Below, one piece after another: positions 1-8,104 of a DNA stretch of 52,164 bases. The position numbers and the translations under genes were made by a program. The DNA is from a virus. Numbering within the stretch: position 1 is the stretch's first letter; every line of letters begins with the position of its first letter. The notes under the pieces are model-generated. The model did no database searches. It saw only the letters and a program-made list of their open reading frames with translations, and was not told where the DNA came from. Where the stretch lies: positions 1-52,164 of IMG/VR virus record IMGVR_UViG_3300040801_001975; one strand, written 5' to 3'.

Positions 1-51
1 CAAGTTGAAGAGGTAGTTGAGCAAGTTGAAGAGGTAGTTGAACAAGTTGAC
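1..51 (+). repeat. 21-bp in-frame tandem repeat
   Basis: Two nearly identical 21-bp units (differing in the last base) and the start of a third encode the repeated heptad QVEEVVE. The array may extend left of the window. It looks like a coding heptad repeat, not a regulatory iteron. Confidence 0.75.
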
Positions 52-201
52 ACCCCCGAGGTTCCTCTAAAGTCCAGTTTTAGGAAGCTCAAGAGGGATG
101 AGTTATACGATCTCGCAGTAGCACATGGTATTGATGTTCCAGAAGATGCTCCTAAGGGAGTAATCGTGGATATCTTGTGGCCTATTTTTTACGAGGAGTA
201 A
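1..201 (+). CDS. 3' end of an unknown acidic protein with a SAP/HeH-like tail
   Basis: The reading frame is open from the first base to TAA at 199-201, so the gene starts left of the window. The visible 66 residues begin with an acidic heptad repeat (QVEEVVE twice, then QV) encoded by a 21-bp tandem repeat, which suggests a coiled coil or linker. The last 45 residues include LKRDELYDLAVAHGIDVP, which resembles the short helix-extended-helix / SAP-type folds often found at the ends of phage structural or DNA-associated proteins. It lies 3 bp before the neck gene and supplies that gene's GAGGAG ribosome site. The fold call is weak and the function is unknown. Confidence 0.6.
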   Translation, partial: QVEEVVEQVEEVVEQVDTPEVPLKSSFRKLKRDELYDLAVAHGIDVPEDAPKGVIVDILWPIFYEE

Positions 202-204
202 TCC

Positions 205-927
205 ATGGTTGATGTTTGCAAATTCAACGAAGCTTATATCATAGACTGGATTCACAAAAAGCTAGGTGGACCAGCCGTATGTGTTGAGCTAGAAGAAACA
301 CAGCTAAAGCATATTATTGATGATGTTATGGAGCTTTTCCAAGAATATCGTCCTAAGGAGCTTTATATCGGTGGGCAGTACCAGCGGGGGTACCACTATA
401 TAACTGCCCCAGATGAAGCTATTGGGGTTCTAGATGTTGAATTTGTACGTCAAGATTACCAGTCTTACGAAAGTATTGAGGGGGCATTGTTATATGACCC
501 CTTCTACTTCCTTTCCGCTGGTGGAATTTCAGGTATTGATGTTCAAACTTACGATCTTGTTCGGCATTGGGTAGAGATTATCTCTAGAGAATTTGGTTCT
601 GAAGAGGGTTACATTCTTCTAGATGATGGAAACTTATTCTTACAGGTGCCCGGAACGTTTAGCGTGACAATCAAATGGGCTATGCCTTGGGTGGGTTTGT
701 GCGACCTTCATCGGCCTTATCAGCAGATTTTTCTGAAGTTGGCTCTTGCAAAGGCTATGGTTGTTTTGGGTAATATCCGAGGGAAGTTCTCTCAGGGTGT
801 GCCTGGAGCCGGAGGTATGGTTTCTTTAGATGCAGATTACTTGCGTCAAACAGGAGAAGCAGAAGAGAAAGCATATATTGATGAATTAAAACGCATCAGC
901 CCACATTTTATACCGAGTTTGGGATAA
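205..927 (+). CDS. neck protein, T4 gp13-like
   Basis: A 240-residue protein. The N-terminal helix WIHKKLGGPAVCVELEETQL followed by IDDVMELFQEYRP is the pattern I associate with the gp13-type neck proteins of T4-like phages, which close the filled head and connect it to the tail. The start at 205 follows GAGGAG, which overlaps the preceding stop. It is first in a packed neck cluster (next gene 4 bp away), ahead of the sheath and tube, matching the usual neck-then-tail order. The family call rests on the N-terminal pattern and the position; the C-terminal half (aromatic, beta-rich) is not distinctive. It could be another head-completion protein. Confidence 0.6.
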   Translation: MVDVCKFNEAYIIDWIHKKLGGPAVCVELEETQLKHIIDDVMELFQEYRPKELYIGGQYQRGYHYITAPDEAIGVLDVEFVRQDYQSYESIEGALLYDPFYFLSAGGISGIDVQTYDLVRHWVEIISREFGSEEGYILLDDGNLFLQVPGTFSVTIKWAMPWVGLCDLHRPYQQIFLKLALAKAMVVLGNIRGKFSQGVPGAGGMVSLDADYLRQTGEAEEKAYIDELKRISPHFIPSLG

Positions 928-931
928 CAAC

Positions 932-1438
932 ATGCCACTATTTACCTGTGAACAAGATCGTAAATTTTTGGAACGAATTAATGCAGAAATGTATCAATTG
1001 TACTTCCATAAAATTGACGTATTTAAACTTCATTTTAGAACAGAAACAAAAAATGATGTTTATCATGAAGATGTAAATAGGGATATCCCAAGTCAACCTA
1101 CATATCGGGTAGAAGCTTACTGCAATGTTGCAGATAACGGTATTGCTTCTTTGTATAAACAAGGTCAACAAATTGAGCGTCAGTTATGGTTATATTTTAG
1201 TAGAAAATTATTAGAAGATGTTCTTAGTAGTATGGGGTTAGATAAATACGGGGATGTTCCAACCGATGGTGACGTTGTTCGGCTCCAGGATACTCTTTGG
1301 GAGATTATAACTGTTGACCCTGAAGGGTTTCATATGAATGATCGCCGTTTCCCATTTGATTACCAGGCGAATATTGTGCCTTGGCAAAGATCGACTATTC
1401 CTAAAGATGAAACTTATGAAGAATTTAGGCGGTATTAA
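932..1438 (+). CDS. neck / head-closure protein, T4 gp14-like by position
   Basis: A 168-residue protein. The C-terminal half contains PTDGDVVRLQDTLWEI, the beta-rich pattern seen in phage head-closure and neck proteins that seal the connector. There is no signal peptide or membrane segment. The stop codon overlaps the next start (TAATG), so translation is probably coupled. Neighbours on both sides look like neck or tail-completion genes. By position and size it would play the role of T4 gp14, but I cannot show homology to gp14 from the sequence alone. Confidence 0.5.
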   Translation: MPLFTCEQDRKFLERINAEMYQLYFHKIDVFKLHFRTETKNDVYHEDVNRDIPSQPTYRVEAYCNVADNGIASLYKQGQQIERQLWLYFSRKLLEDVLSSMGLDKYGDVPTDGDVVRLQDTLWEIITVDPEGFHMNDRRFPFDYQANIVPWQRSTIPKDETYEEFRRY

Positions 1439-1995
1439 TGCCGTATAGTAAGAGTTTTTTATCTAAGGCTAGGAGCCTAATTCAAAAGGCGTTTAAAAAG
1501 GTTAGGATTAAACGAGAAAGCGATGAGAAGCCTTCTTTAGCAACTAGTCCACAGCTTATTTTAAACCCTAATAATGTAGGTTTATCTGGATTAGGACAGG
1601 ATCTTGCCCAAGAATTTGCAGATGATTTAAAGGCTATTATAGAGCGTCAAATGATTTCTTGGATGCCGCTAAGTGGTCCTTATAAAGCTTATAAAAGACG
1701 TATGGGTTTAGACCCCAGGATTCTAATTGCTACTGGGCGGTATGTAAACTCCATACAACCTATAGAGCAGCCTGATGGAACATGGTTAGTTTCTGTGCCT
1801 GAAGAGCCTCTTCGTCCAGGAAGTCGATATACTTTAAGAGACTTAGCTCGGTGGCTAGAGTTTGGAACACAAAAGATGCCTGCTAGACCACATTGGCGTC
1901 CTGCAAGAAATATTTGGCGTACTAAGATTTATCAAATGAAGAGGCGGTTGCATTTCAATATGGTTCAGGAGTTACGTAAGCGAGGATACCAATGA
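1438..1995 (+). CDS. HK97 gp10-like tail completion protein
   Basis: A 185-residue basic protein. The segment LARWLEFGTQKMPARPHWRPA is the typical core of HK97-gp10-like / virion-morphogenesis proteins ('LE.GT..mpARP..RPA'), which join tail to head or terminate the tail tube. The N-terminal 40 residues are rich in Lys and Arg. It starts within the previous stop (TAATG), and its own TGA overlaps the next ATG (ATGA). Family membership is fairly secure; whether it acts at the head or tail side of the joint is not visible. Confidence 0.65.
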   Translation: MPYSKSFLSKARSLIQKAFKKVRIKRESDEKPSLATSPQLILNPNNVGLSGLGQDLAQEFADDLKAIIERQMISWMPLSGPYKAYKRRMGLDPRILIATGRYVNSIQPIEQPDGTWLVSVPEEPLRPGSRYTLRDLARWLEFGTQKMPARPHWRPARNIWRTKIYQMKRRLHFNMVQELRKRGYQ

Positions 1996-2834
1996 GCGAC
2001 CAACATTATAGTCCTGTCCCCGGTTTCGAGGGAGAAACAAGGCCCATTTCTAATGAGCGGGTAGAGAACTATGATGTTATCTTTCGGCATGATCATGCTT
2101 TGATGAACTATTTTACTTTCTGGATGCCCTTCAGAGATAAAACAACAAAAAACATGCGTGAACAGCTTGTTCCTATGGTGTTTGCTACGCCACGAAGAGA
2201 ATGGTCGGAGAATGACTTCAACGCTAATGATGAAGAACGATACACCGCTATGACTTGGGAGGGAGAGTTTGAGCCTACTCAGTTAGAACGTATAGGGTAC
2301 CCCTCTATTGCTGTAACTAGGCTCGACATAAGTTTTGATCAAGTTCGTTGGACCTATGCTCCTTGGCGTAGACTGCTTTATTCTAATGACTTGAATTTAA
2401 TTATGGAGTCTAACTTTCCATTACCTTATAATTTTAGTTATCAATTTGATTTTTGGGTTCTAGAACAGGGACATTTAAACATCATGATGGAACAGTGGGC
2501 ACGTAAATTCCCTAGACCGACTCATTGGCTGGATGTTCAATATCCTCCGCCATGGGGCGTGCAAACAGTTCATATGCAAGGAACCCCGGTATTCTCAAAT
2601 ACCTCTATCTTAGAGGGTGGAGAGCAACAAAGAGAGCTTAGAGGTGTTGCTACTGTTAATGTCTTTGGGTGGATTCCTCTTCCTCCAAGATGGGTACGAA
2701 CAGTCCAGAAGGTAAGTCTTGATATGATTGATGATTTCTCACAAGAAATTCTTGAAACTTACGAGACTGAACGAGCCAGTAAACAGAAATTCTGGGAAAC
2801 TGGAGATAAAGAGCAGGTGTTAGTATGGAAGTAA
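1992..2834 (+). CDS. tail sheath stabiliser / tail completion candidate (gp15-like position)
   Basis: A 280-residue, aromatic-rich protein with repeated Tyr/Trp/Phe clusters and few Lys. It follows two neck genes and a gp10-like gene, where T4-like phages carry gp15, the protein that caps the tail tube and stabilises the sheath. Segments such as VATVNVFGWIPLPPRWVRTV fit the beta-rich terminator fold of that family, but no motif is diagnostic. It starts with an ATGA overlap and ends 10 bp inside the following gene, so it is translationally coupled on both sides. The role is inferred from position and composition. Confidence 0.45.
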   Translation: MSDQHYSPVPGFEGETRPISNERVENYDVIFRHDHALMNYFTFWMPFRDKTTKNMREQLVPMVFATPRREWSENDFNANDEERYTAMTWEGEFEPTQLERIGYPSIAVTRLDISFDQVRWTYAPWRRLLYSNDLNLIMESNFPLPYNFSYQFDFWVLEQGHLNIMMEQWARKFPRPTHWLDVQYPPPWGVQTVHMQGTPVFSNTSILEGGEQQRELRGVATVNVFGWIPLPPRWVRTVQKVSLDMIDDFSQEILETYETERASKQKFWETGDKEQVLVWK

Positions 2835-3829
2835 AAAGGGATAACACAGATAGAAGAACCCCCTCTGCCATTACAGTGGCTAAGAAACATGGGATTTCTT
2901 TATCTCGTCTCCGGAAGCAGCTTGCTATGGGAGCTAAGATCGAACGGGAGCATACTCATAGTGACTCCAAAGCAAGAGAGATTGCTCGTGATCATCTAGC
3001 TGAGATCCCAGACTACTACACTCGTTTAAAGAAGATGGAGAGGGAAGCAGGTGTAACTGAAGCGGTTAATACTAGAGCGCAATTAATGCATAAGTTGAGG
3101 AACATGAACCAAAGACCAATGTTTCCTAAGCAAAAGAACCGAAAAATACCCTATGTGCATCGTGCTACGGGATGGCAAGCATGGTTAGATATAACTCCGA
3201 ATGAACAATATAAATCTCAGAAGCATGATCCTTTAATGCGAGCCCTACTAGGGATTAAGAAGGCTAAAAAAAAGCAGAAAGAACCGCTTTTTTCCCCACA
3301 ACAAAAGTGGATACCTGAATCCTATATGGGTGACCCTTTTGAAAAGAAGCATCAAGAAAATAAACGTAGGTGGGGGAAAGATAAGAAAAAAGAAATCCAT
3401 CGGTTTAAAAAAGAGACTAAGCGTCCTGATGTAAAAGAAGCTTGGGTAGACCCTCTAGAAGTGTTACACAATGCTAATAGAGCGCGAATTCTTCAAGGAG
3501 CCAAAGAAGGAAAGTATTGGCTCTTACGGTCAGAAGGCATAGAAGAAGCTCGTAAACCTTTAAAATATAAATATTCTACAGTATATAAGGATGCTACTTC
3601 AGCGTCTTCTGGAGGCGGTATGCGAGAAGATGAACGCGAATATATTATTAGGCGAATTATGGAAACGACTACCACGGGAGCTATTGGTGGTTACCCTAAA
3701 CCCATGATGGGGGATCAGGGAGACCCAGCTTTTGGGGGTAGAAATCGGTTTACAAAGGAACAACTAGAGTTCGCAATTGCTAGATTATTAGGGGGAGGTA
3801 AGAAATCTCTCCACCCTAGGGTAATATAA
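2825..3829 (+). CDS. DUF5661-like basic protein
   Basis: A 334-residue, strongly basic protein. Residues about 20-75 match the DUF5661 pattern: a short helix (KHGISLSRLRKQLAMG) and IEREHT, then a conserved IARDHLAEIPDYYTRLKKME. That domain occurs in many phage and bacterial proteins and its activity is unknown to me. The rest is Lys/Arg-rich and low in hydrophobic residues, with GGG stretches near the C terminus, as expected of a nucleic-acid-associated or packaged protein. The start overlaps the previous gene by 10 bp. Its place among virion genes suggests it is carried in the particle. Confidence 0.6.
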   Translation: MEVKRDNTDRRTPSAITVAKKHGISLSRLRKQLAMGAKIEREHTHSDSKAREIARDHLAEIPDYYTRLKKMEREAGVTEAVNTRAQLMHKLRNMNQRPMFPKQKNRKIPYVHRATGWQAWLDITPNEQYKSQKHDPLMRALLGIKKAKKKQKEPLFSPQQKWIPESYMGDPFEKKHQENKRRWGKDKKKEIHRFKKETKRPDVKEAWVDPLEVLHNANRARILQGAKEGKYWLLRSEGIEEARKPLKYKYSTVYKDATSASSGGGMREDEREYIIRRIMETTTTGAIGGYPKPMMGDQGDPAFGGRNRFTKEQLEFAIARLLGGGKKSLHPRVI

Positions 3830-3861
3830 ATGATTTATTGTACGACTAATTGGAGGATCTG

Positions 3862-4215
3862 ATGGATCGCTACCGTATAATTGGCAAGACGCAGCAGATA
3901 ACTTCTATGTACTTAAAGGATAAGAAAACTAATATCCTTAAGCAGCATAGGATTATCCTCGGTAAGCAAGTAGAAGTGGACGAAGATGAACTGACTTTTC
4001 ATGTAGCTAGGTTGCTAGCCAAGAAGCAGATTCAGCTTTTGAAACTTGGAGAAAAGCCTGAAGTTGTCACTTCTTTAGACTTCTTTTCAAATGCTTCCGG
4101 AGAAAGTTCTTTTGTTACTGAACAGACTCCTGGTGTAGGAGTTATTGAAACGCAATCATTAGAGGCGGTATCCCCCACACGACGACGCCGGGGGAGAAAA
4201 AAGAAGAGTTTATAA
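3862..4215 (+). CDS. unknown small protein upstream of the sheath
   Basis: A 117-residue protein of no recognised family. I chose ATG 3862 over the in-frame TTG at 3850 because GGAGG (3852-3856) lies five bases upstream of the ATG and would otherwise be inside the gene. The N-terminal half (YRIIGKTQQITSMYLKDKKT) looks like a small beta domain. The C terminus is a basic tail (RRRRGRKKK) that could bind nucleic acid or a partner. Its position directly before the sheath gene suggests a neck or sheath accessory role, without proof. Confidence 0.6.
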   Translation: MDRYRIIGKTQQITSMYLKDKKTNILKQHRIILGKQVEVDEDELTFHVARLLAKKQIQLLKLGEKPEVVTSLDFFSNASGESSFVTEQTPGVGVIETQSLEAVSPTRRRRGRKKKSL

Positions 4216-4238
4216 GACCTTTTTAGGAGGATAAGATT

Positions 4239-6080
4239 ATGGCCGTTTATGTTTCCCCAGGTGTTTACGTTCGTGAAGTAGACCTATCACTGTATATTCC
4301 TGCACTGTCTACAACTATTGTAGGTATGGTTGGAACATCCAATAAGGGGCCGACTCAAGCACGTACCTATGTTACAAACCAACAGCAGTTTATTGATGTG
4401 TTTGGTGAGCCTGACCCCACTATTGGTTTTGAGACCTATGCAGCCCTTCAGTATCTGCGCCAAGGTCGCCAGCTTTGGTTCGTTCGTGTGACTGGACCGA
4501 GTGCCGCAGCCGCTGATCTAACGCTATTCTATGCAGAAGCCCAAACTCAGGAAACAGCGCACACTGGTCCTGACGGGGTACTTCTGACTTTTTCTAGCGC
4601 TGACGTTGATGGCGCTGTAATCGCCAATACTCCGATCCATCCGGGGTCTGTTCTGTTCACTGTAACTATTGGTGCTACAGAGTATGAAATCCCTGATGAT
4701 GGCGAGGGCGTGCTTACTCTGACAGACCCAGGACTCACAGGGACAGTTACAGGTACTGTTGATTATGACACTGGTGCTTGGACACTTACTTTCGTTGCTG
4801 GTGATGAACCAGATGATACTACTGATATTTTGGTAGACTACGCTATTCCTTCGGCTGCTTTTGTTGTTGAAGCTCTTAGCGCTGGTGAGTGGGGCAACAA
4901 CATTTCAGTCAATATTGAAGCAGGTACCCAGGGGTCTTCTTCTCGGGTGGTTGTTTTCTATGAAGGAAACGTTGTCGAGCGGTTTGACAGTGTAAACCTT
5001 GATGACACCAGCGAGCGGTTTATTGAAACTGTTATCAATGAGGCTTCAGATTTTATCACTGTTACACTGGCGGCTGGTTTAGCAGGGGGATCAACTGAGC
5101 TTCCTCTTGAGTTTATTACTCCAGAGCTTCTAACAGGTGGAACGACTGATGCTGCCAATATTACCCCAGCGGATATCATTGGTGAAGCTTGGGATACCGG
5201 GTTACAACAACCGACAGGTATGCAACTCTTTGCTTCCCCGGCTGCGGTAGACATTAACTTGCTTGCGGCTCCAGGGTGGTATGACATTGGTGTTGTTAAC
5301 GCCATGATCCAACTTTGTGAGGCTCGTGCGGATTGTATGGCAATTGTTGACCCGCCAAACGATCTAACTCCGCAAGAAGTTGTAGACTGGCACAATGGAC
5401 AGGGAGCTTGGGCAGGACAACATGCTGCTTTGAACAGTTCTTATGCAGCACTGTACTACCCGTGGGTTCGTGTGTATGACAACTATAATGCCAATTATGT
5501 GTATACCCCACCATCTGGGCACATCTTGGCCGTATATGCATATACCGACTACTCAACAGAAACTTGGTTCGCTCCGGCTGGTTTGACTCGTGGTCGTGTG
5601 ATCTCGGGTGTGGATGTAGCCTACGGACCAACTCCTGGCGAGATGGATCTGCTGTACGGTGATGGCAACGCTGTGAACCCAATTGCTCGGTTTACAAAGG
5701 ATGGCATCGTGGTTTGGGGACAACGTACCCTGCAACGTAAGCCAACCGCTCTTGACCGGGTTAACGTTCGACGGCTGATGTTGTATCTCCGCAAGGTACT
5801 GTCAACTTCTGTTCGTTACCTCGTTTTCGAGCCTAACGACGAGAAGACTTGGAATCTGTTTGGGCATCTTGTGGTGCCTTACCTTAACGAAGTTCGTCAA
5901 CGGCGTGGTCTGTATGACTTCCGGGTAAAGTGCGACGAAACTACCAACACCCCGGCAGTGATTGACCGTAATGAACTTCACGCCCAAATCTTCTTGAAGC
6001 CTGTTAAGGCGGCTGAGTTTATCCAGGTTGACCTGGTTATTACTTCAACGGGTGCGAACTTTGACGAAGTTCTCTACTAG
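4239..6080 (+). CDS. contractile tail sheath protein
   Basis: A 613-residue tail sheath protein, the subunit that contracts to drive the tube into the cell. The N terminus VSPGVYVREVDLS and the segments IVGMVGTSNKGPTQ and YAALQYLRQGRQLWFVRV are classic sheath signatures. The C-terminal part (RVNVRRLMLYLRKVLSTSVRYLVFEPND and PVKAAEFIQVDLVIT) is the conserved sheath core. Residues about 108-203 are an inserted beta-rich module (GPDGVLLTF ... IPDDGEGVL ... GTVDYDTGAWTLTF ... ILVDY) also found in three other proteins of this window; it probably decorates the outside of the sheath. A good GGAGG precedes the ATG. It is more GC-rich than the neck genes, as is common for abundant proteins. Confidence 0.93.
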   Translation: MAVYVSPGVYVREVDLSLYIPALSTTIVGMVGTSNKGPTQARTYVTNQQQFIDVFGEPDPTIGFETYAALQYLRQGRQLWFVRVTGPSAAAADLTLFYAEAQTQETAHTGPDGVLLTFSSADVDGAVIANTPIHPGSVLFTVTIGATEYEIPDDGEGVLTLTDPGLTGTVTGTVDYDTGAWTLTFVAGDEPDDTTDILVDYAIPSAAFVVEALSAGEWGNNISVNIEAGTQGSSSRVVVFYEGNVVERFDSVNLDDTSERFIETVINEASDFITVTLAAGLAGGSTELPLEFITPELLTGGTTDAANITPADIIGEAWDTGLQQPTGMQLFASPAAVDINLLAAPGWYDIGVVNAMIQLCEARADCMAIVDPPNDLTPQEVVDWHNGQGAWAGQHAALNSSYAALYYPWVRVYDNYNANYVYTPPSGHILAVYAYTDYSTETWFAPAGLTRGRVISGVDVAYGPTPGEMDLLYGDGNAVNPIARFTKDGIVVWGQRTLQRKPTALDRVNVRRLMLYLRKVLSTSVRYLVFEPNDEKTWNLFGHLVVPYLNEVRQRRGLYDFRVKCDETTNTPAVIDRNELHAQIFLKPVKAAEFIQVDLVITSTGANFDEVLY

Positions 6081-6089
6081 GCGGATTAA

Positions 6090-7400
6090 ATGGGTAAGTA
6101 TGTTAAAGATTGGCGGGAATTATCTCGGAAAAGTTACAAGCCTTTTCCGGTTAATACCCGCCCTATGGAGCCAGAAATTAAAGCTACTGCTGAAAAAGCC
6201 TATTTGAAAGCTTCCCCAGCGATCAAGAAAGCGCTTTTGAAGAAGTACTTAAAGCGGCGACAGGTAAAAGAATCTTTAGTTGAAATGAGGCTCCTCCCCA
6301 GAGACTACGCAAGGGTCCGAGCGGGGGAGCATCTTTCCCATCTAGAAAAATTTGCCTCAATGGGGAAAAACGTTGCACGTACAAGTAAACGAGACATCCG
6401 AGGACTTATAAAACAGCAAAAGATGCGTAGTGATGCCGATCCAAGAATGAGGGGAGCTAAGATTCTTGACAAATCCGGTCTCTATCACTATGTATCTTCA
6501 GACAAACAGAAGAAAGCAAAGTATTTTCTAGGTCGAGAACAACGGGCCAAACGGCTTCAAGCGGCTTATGCTAAAGACTTGAGCTATAAAATTGGAGCAG
6601 GAGCCCTCGGTGCCGCAGCTTTGAGTAAGGGGATGCGTGCGTTCTCTAATTGGCGAAACAAGGCGCGTAGGCCAATTTATCACCGGCAATATGACGTATA
6701 CCCAGAACATGGGTATGCTGCTGTAGGCATTCAACCGTATAACCAGCCATATTATGATGAGCCAATGCAGAGATCTGGGCCTCCAACACATGTTCGGGCA
6801 CAAATTGGTGGTGGAATTTATGAAGCTAAGGATTCTGCCCCACGACTTATAGTAAAGGCTCCTCGGTATAAAGCTCCGGCGGTAACTTACGCGGATATCA
6901 TGGCACATAAAAAAGCTCGAAGAAAATATCGTAGAAATAGACTAATTATTCGGGGAGCATCTACTGTAGGAGGAGCAGCCTACGGAGCATTAGTAGGTAA
7001 TATATACGGCCCCGCACTAGGGGGTCTGGCTCTAGCTAAAGCCGTAAGACCACTAACAAAGGTTCGACAAATCCCTGTTGTTAAAATAGATGCTACCCAA
7101 CCGGGGCGACCCAAGGTTACATTTGGCCCAGAACGAGAAACAAGACGGATACTAAACCCAGATAAGGTAATGCATATTGCCCGTAATCTGAGGACGTATT
7201 CCACTTACGGGGGTGCCGCTATTGGGGGCACACTAGGTTTCTCGGGCGCTCCAAGTTCTGAGATGGTAGGAGCCTCTAAAAAAGTATTAAAATATGCTAA
7301 ACAAGGGGAGAACTATCAAAGGAAAGAAGCGGAAGCGCGGGAAAAACATAAAAAAGAGTTAGCTCAATATGAACGACTTATGCAGAATTTATCTCAGTAG
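6090..7400 (+). CDS. basic Gly/Ala-rich protein, possible packaged and processed protein
   Basis: A 436-residue, very basic protein of unknown family between the sheath and tube genes. It alternates Lys/Arg-rich stretches with two Gly/Ala-rich hydrophobic segments (about residues 167-183 and 288-318, e.g. IGAGALGAAALSKG), with a third near 373-390. Two sequences fit the pattern hydrophobic-x-Glu used by phage prohead proteases: SLVE/M at about 65 and GIYE/A at about 245. The same signature and architecture recur in the 825-residue leftward protein at 48194-50671. That resemblance suggests an internal or ejected virion protein, but no function is demonstrated. Confidence 0.55.
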   Translation: MGKYVKDWRELSRKSYKPFPVNTRPMEPEIKATAEKAYLKASPAIKKALLKKYLKRRQVKESLVEMRLLPRDYARVRAGEHLSHLEKFASMGKNVARTSKRDIRGLIKQQKMRSDADPRMRGAKILDKSGLYHYVSSDKQKKAKYFLGREQRAKRLQAAYAKDLSYKIGAGALGAAALSKGMRAFSNWRNKARRPIYHRQYDVYPEHGYAAVGIQPYNQPYYDEPMQRSGPPTHVRAQIGGGIYEAKDSAPRLIVKAPRYKAPAVTYADIMAHKKARRKYRRNRLIIRGASTVGGAAYGALVGNIYGPALGGLALAKAVRPLTKVRQIPVVKIDATQPGRPKVTFGPERETRRILNPDKVMHIARNLRTYSTYGGAAIGGTLGFSGAPSSEMVGASKKVLKYAKQGENYQRKEAEAREKHKKELAQYERLMQNLSQ

Positions 7401-7440
7401 TAGACTTTATTTAAGGGATAGTTGATTTAGGAGGATTAAC

Positions 7441-7989
7441 ATGCCATTTTGGGAACCAATCGGATCTGATCTTTTGGGAGCTAAGCACATTGCTAACCCT
7501 GGTGGCGGGTACGAGCCGCAGAGAGGCCACAACTTCGAACTGTTGGTGTCGGTTCCCGGCGCAGGTGGCGAGGGTGCTGAAATCCTTCTGAGATCAGTAG
7601 AAACGTCTTTAGGTATTAGCCATAACAGTGAACCACTACCTTTGCCCTACATGAACGAAACAGTGTATATCGCTGGTCGTCCGTTGTACGCTCCTGGTCC
7701 CGTGGTTTACCGTGATTTTGTTAACATGGGTACATATTCTTATCTAGAGGGTTGGTATAACCTCGTGTATAACGCGATTACCTCTGAGATTGGATATGCT
7801 GCGGACTACAAGAGCATGGCAACATTGACTATGTATGATGTTAAAGGACAGTTTCAACGGTCTTGGGATATTATTGGTATCTGGCCGCAAGATCTGTCAC
7901 AAGAAGCACCATCACATGTTAATGGCGATATTATGCGGATCAATATTACGTTCCAATTTGACAAAGCAGTTGCACAATTTGCACAATAA
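7441..7989 (+). CDS. tail tube protein (gp19-like)
   Basis: A 182-residue protein with the size and order expected of the inner tail tube: after the sheath and before a chaperone and the tape measure. The segment FELLVSVPGAGGEG, a central region on 'pLPYMNETVYIAGRPLY', and the C-terminal MATLTMYDVKGQFQRSWDIIGIWPQDLS followed by INITFQFDKAV match the tube fold shared with T4 gp19 (a beta sandwich with a final 'W.....P......I..tF.fd' strand). A strong AGGAGG lies seven bases upstream. A hairpin-T-run follows the gene, as expected for a highly expressed tube transcript. Confidence 0.88.
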   Translation: MPFWEPIGSDLLGAKHIANPGGGYEPQRGHNFELLVSVPGAGGEGAEILLRSVETSLGISHNSEPLPLPYMNETVYIAGRPLYAPGPVVYRDFVNMGTYSYLEGWYNLVYNAITSEIGYAADYKSMATLTMYDVKGQFQRSWDIIGIWPQDLSQEAPSHVNGDIMRINITFQFDKAVAQFAQ

Positions 7990-7996
7990 TAATGTC

Positions 7997-8025
7997 TTGA
8001 CTTTTTACGAATATATCTCTATAAG
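7997..8025 (+). promoter_or_regulatory. sigma70-like promoter before the chaperone gene
   Basis: TTGACT at 7997-8002 and TATAAG at 8020-8025 are separated by 17 bp, with one mismatch to consensus in each box. The predicted start, near 8032, is the first base of the following hairpin. Transcription would read into the gene at 8105. Confidence 0.5.
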
Positions 8026-8031
8026 AACTTT

Positions 8032-8073
8032 CAGCCTGCCTTGTTCAACATATAAGAGGCAGGCTGTATTTTT
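8032..8073 (+). terminator. Rho-independent terminator after the tail tube gene
   Basis: CAGCCTGCC (8032-8040) pairs perfectly with GGCAGGCTG (8058-8066) across a 17-nt loop, followed by TATTTTT. It sits 43 bp after the tube stop. It overlaps the predicted start of a promoter just upstream, so it could alternatively be a 5' stabilising hairpin of the next transcript. Confidence 0.7.
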
Positions 8074-8104
8074 AAGGGAAATGAAGCTCAATTAGGAGGA
8101 AAAA

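Noticed and set aside
6474-6502. TTGACA with TATGTA 17 bp away inside the 6090 gene
   Set aside because: It is internal to a coding region, the -10 is poor and no gene starts nearby.
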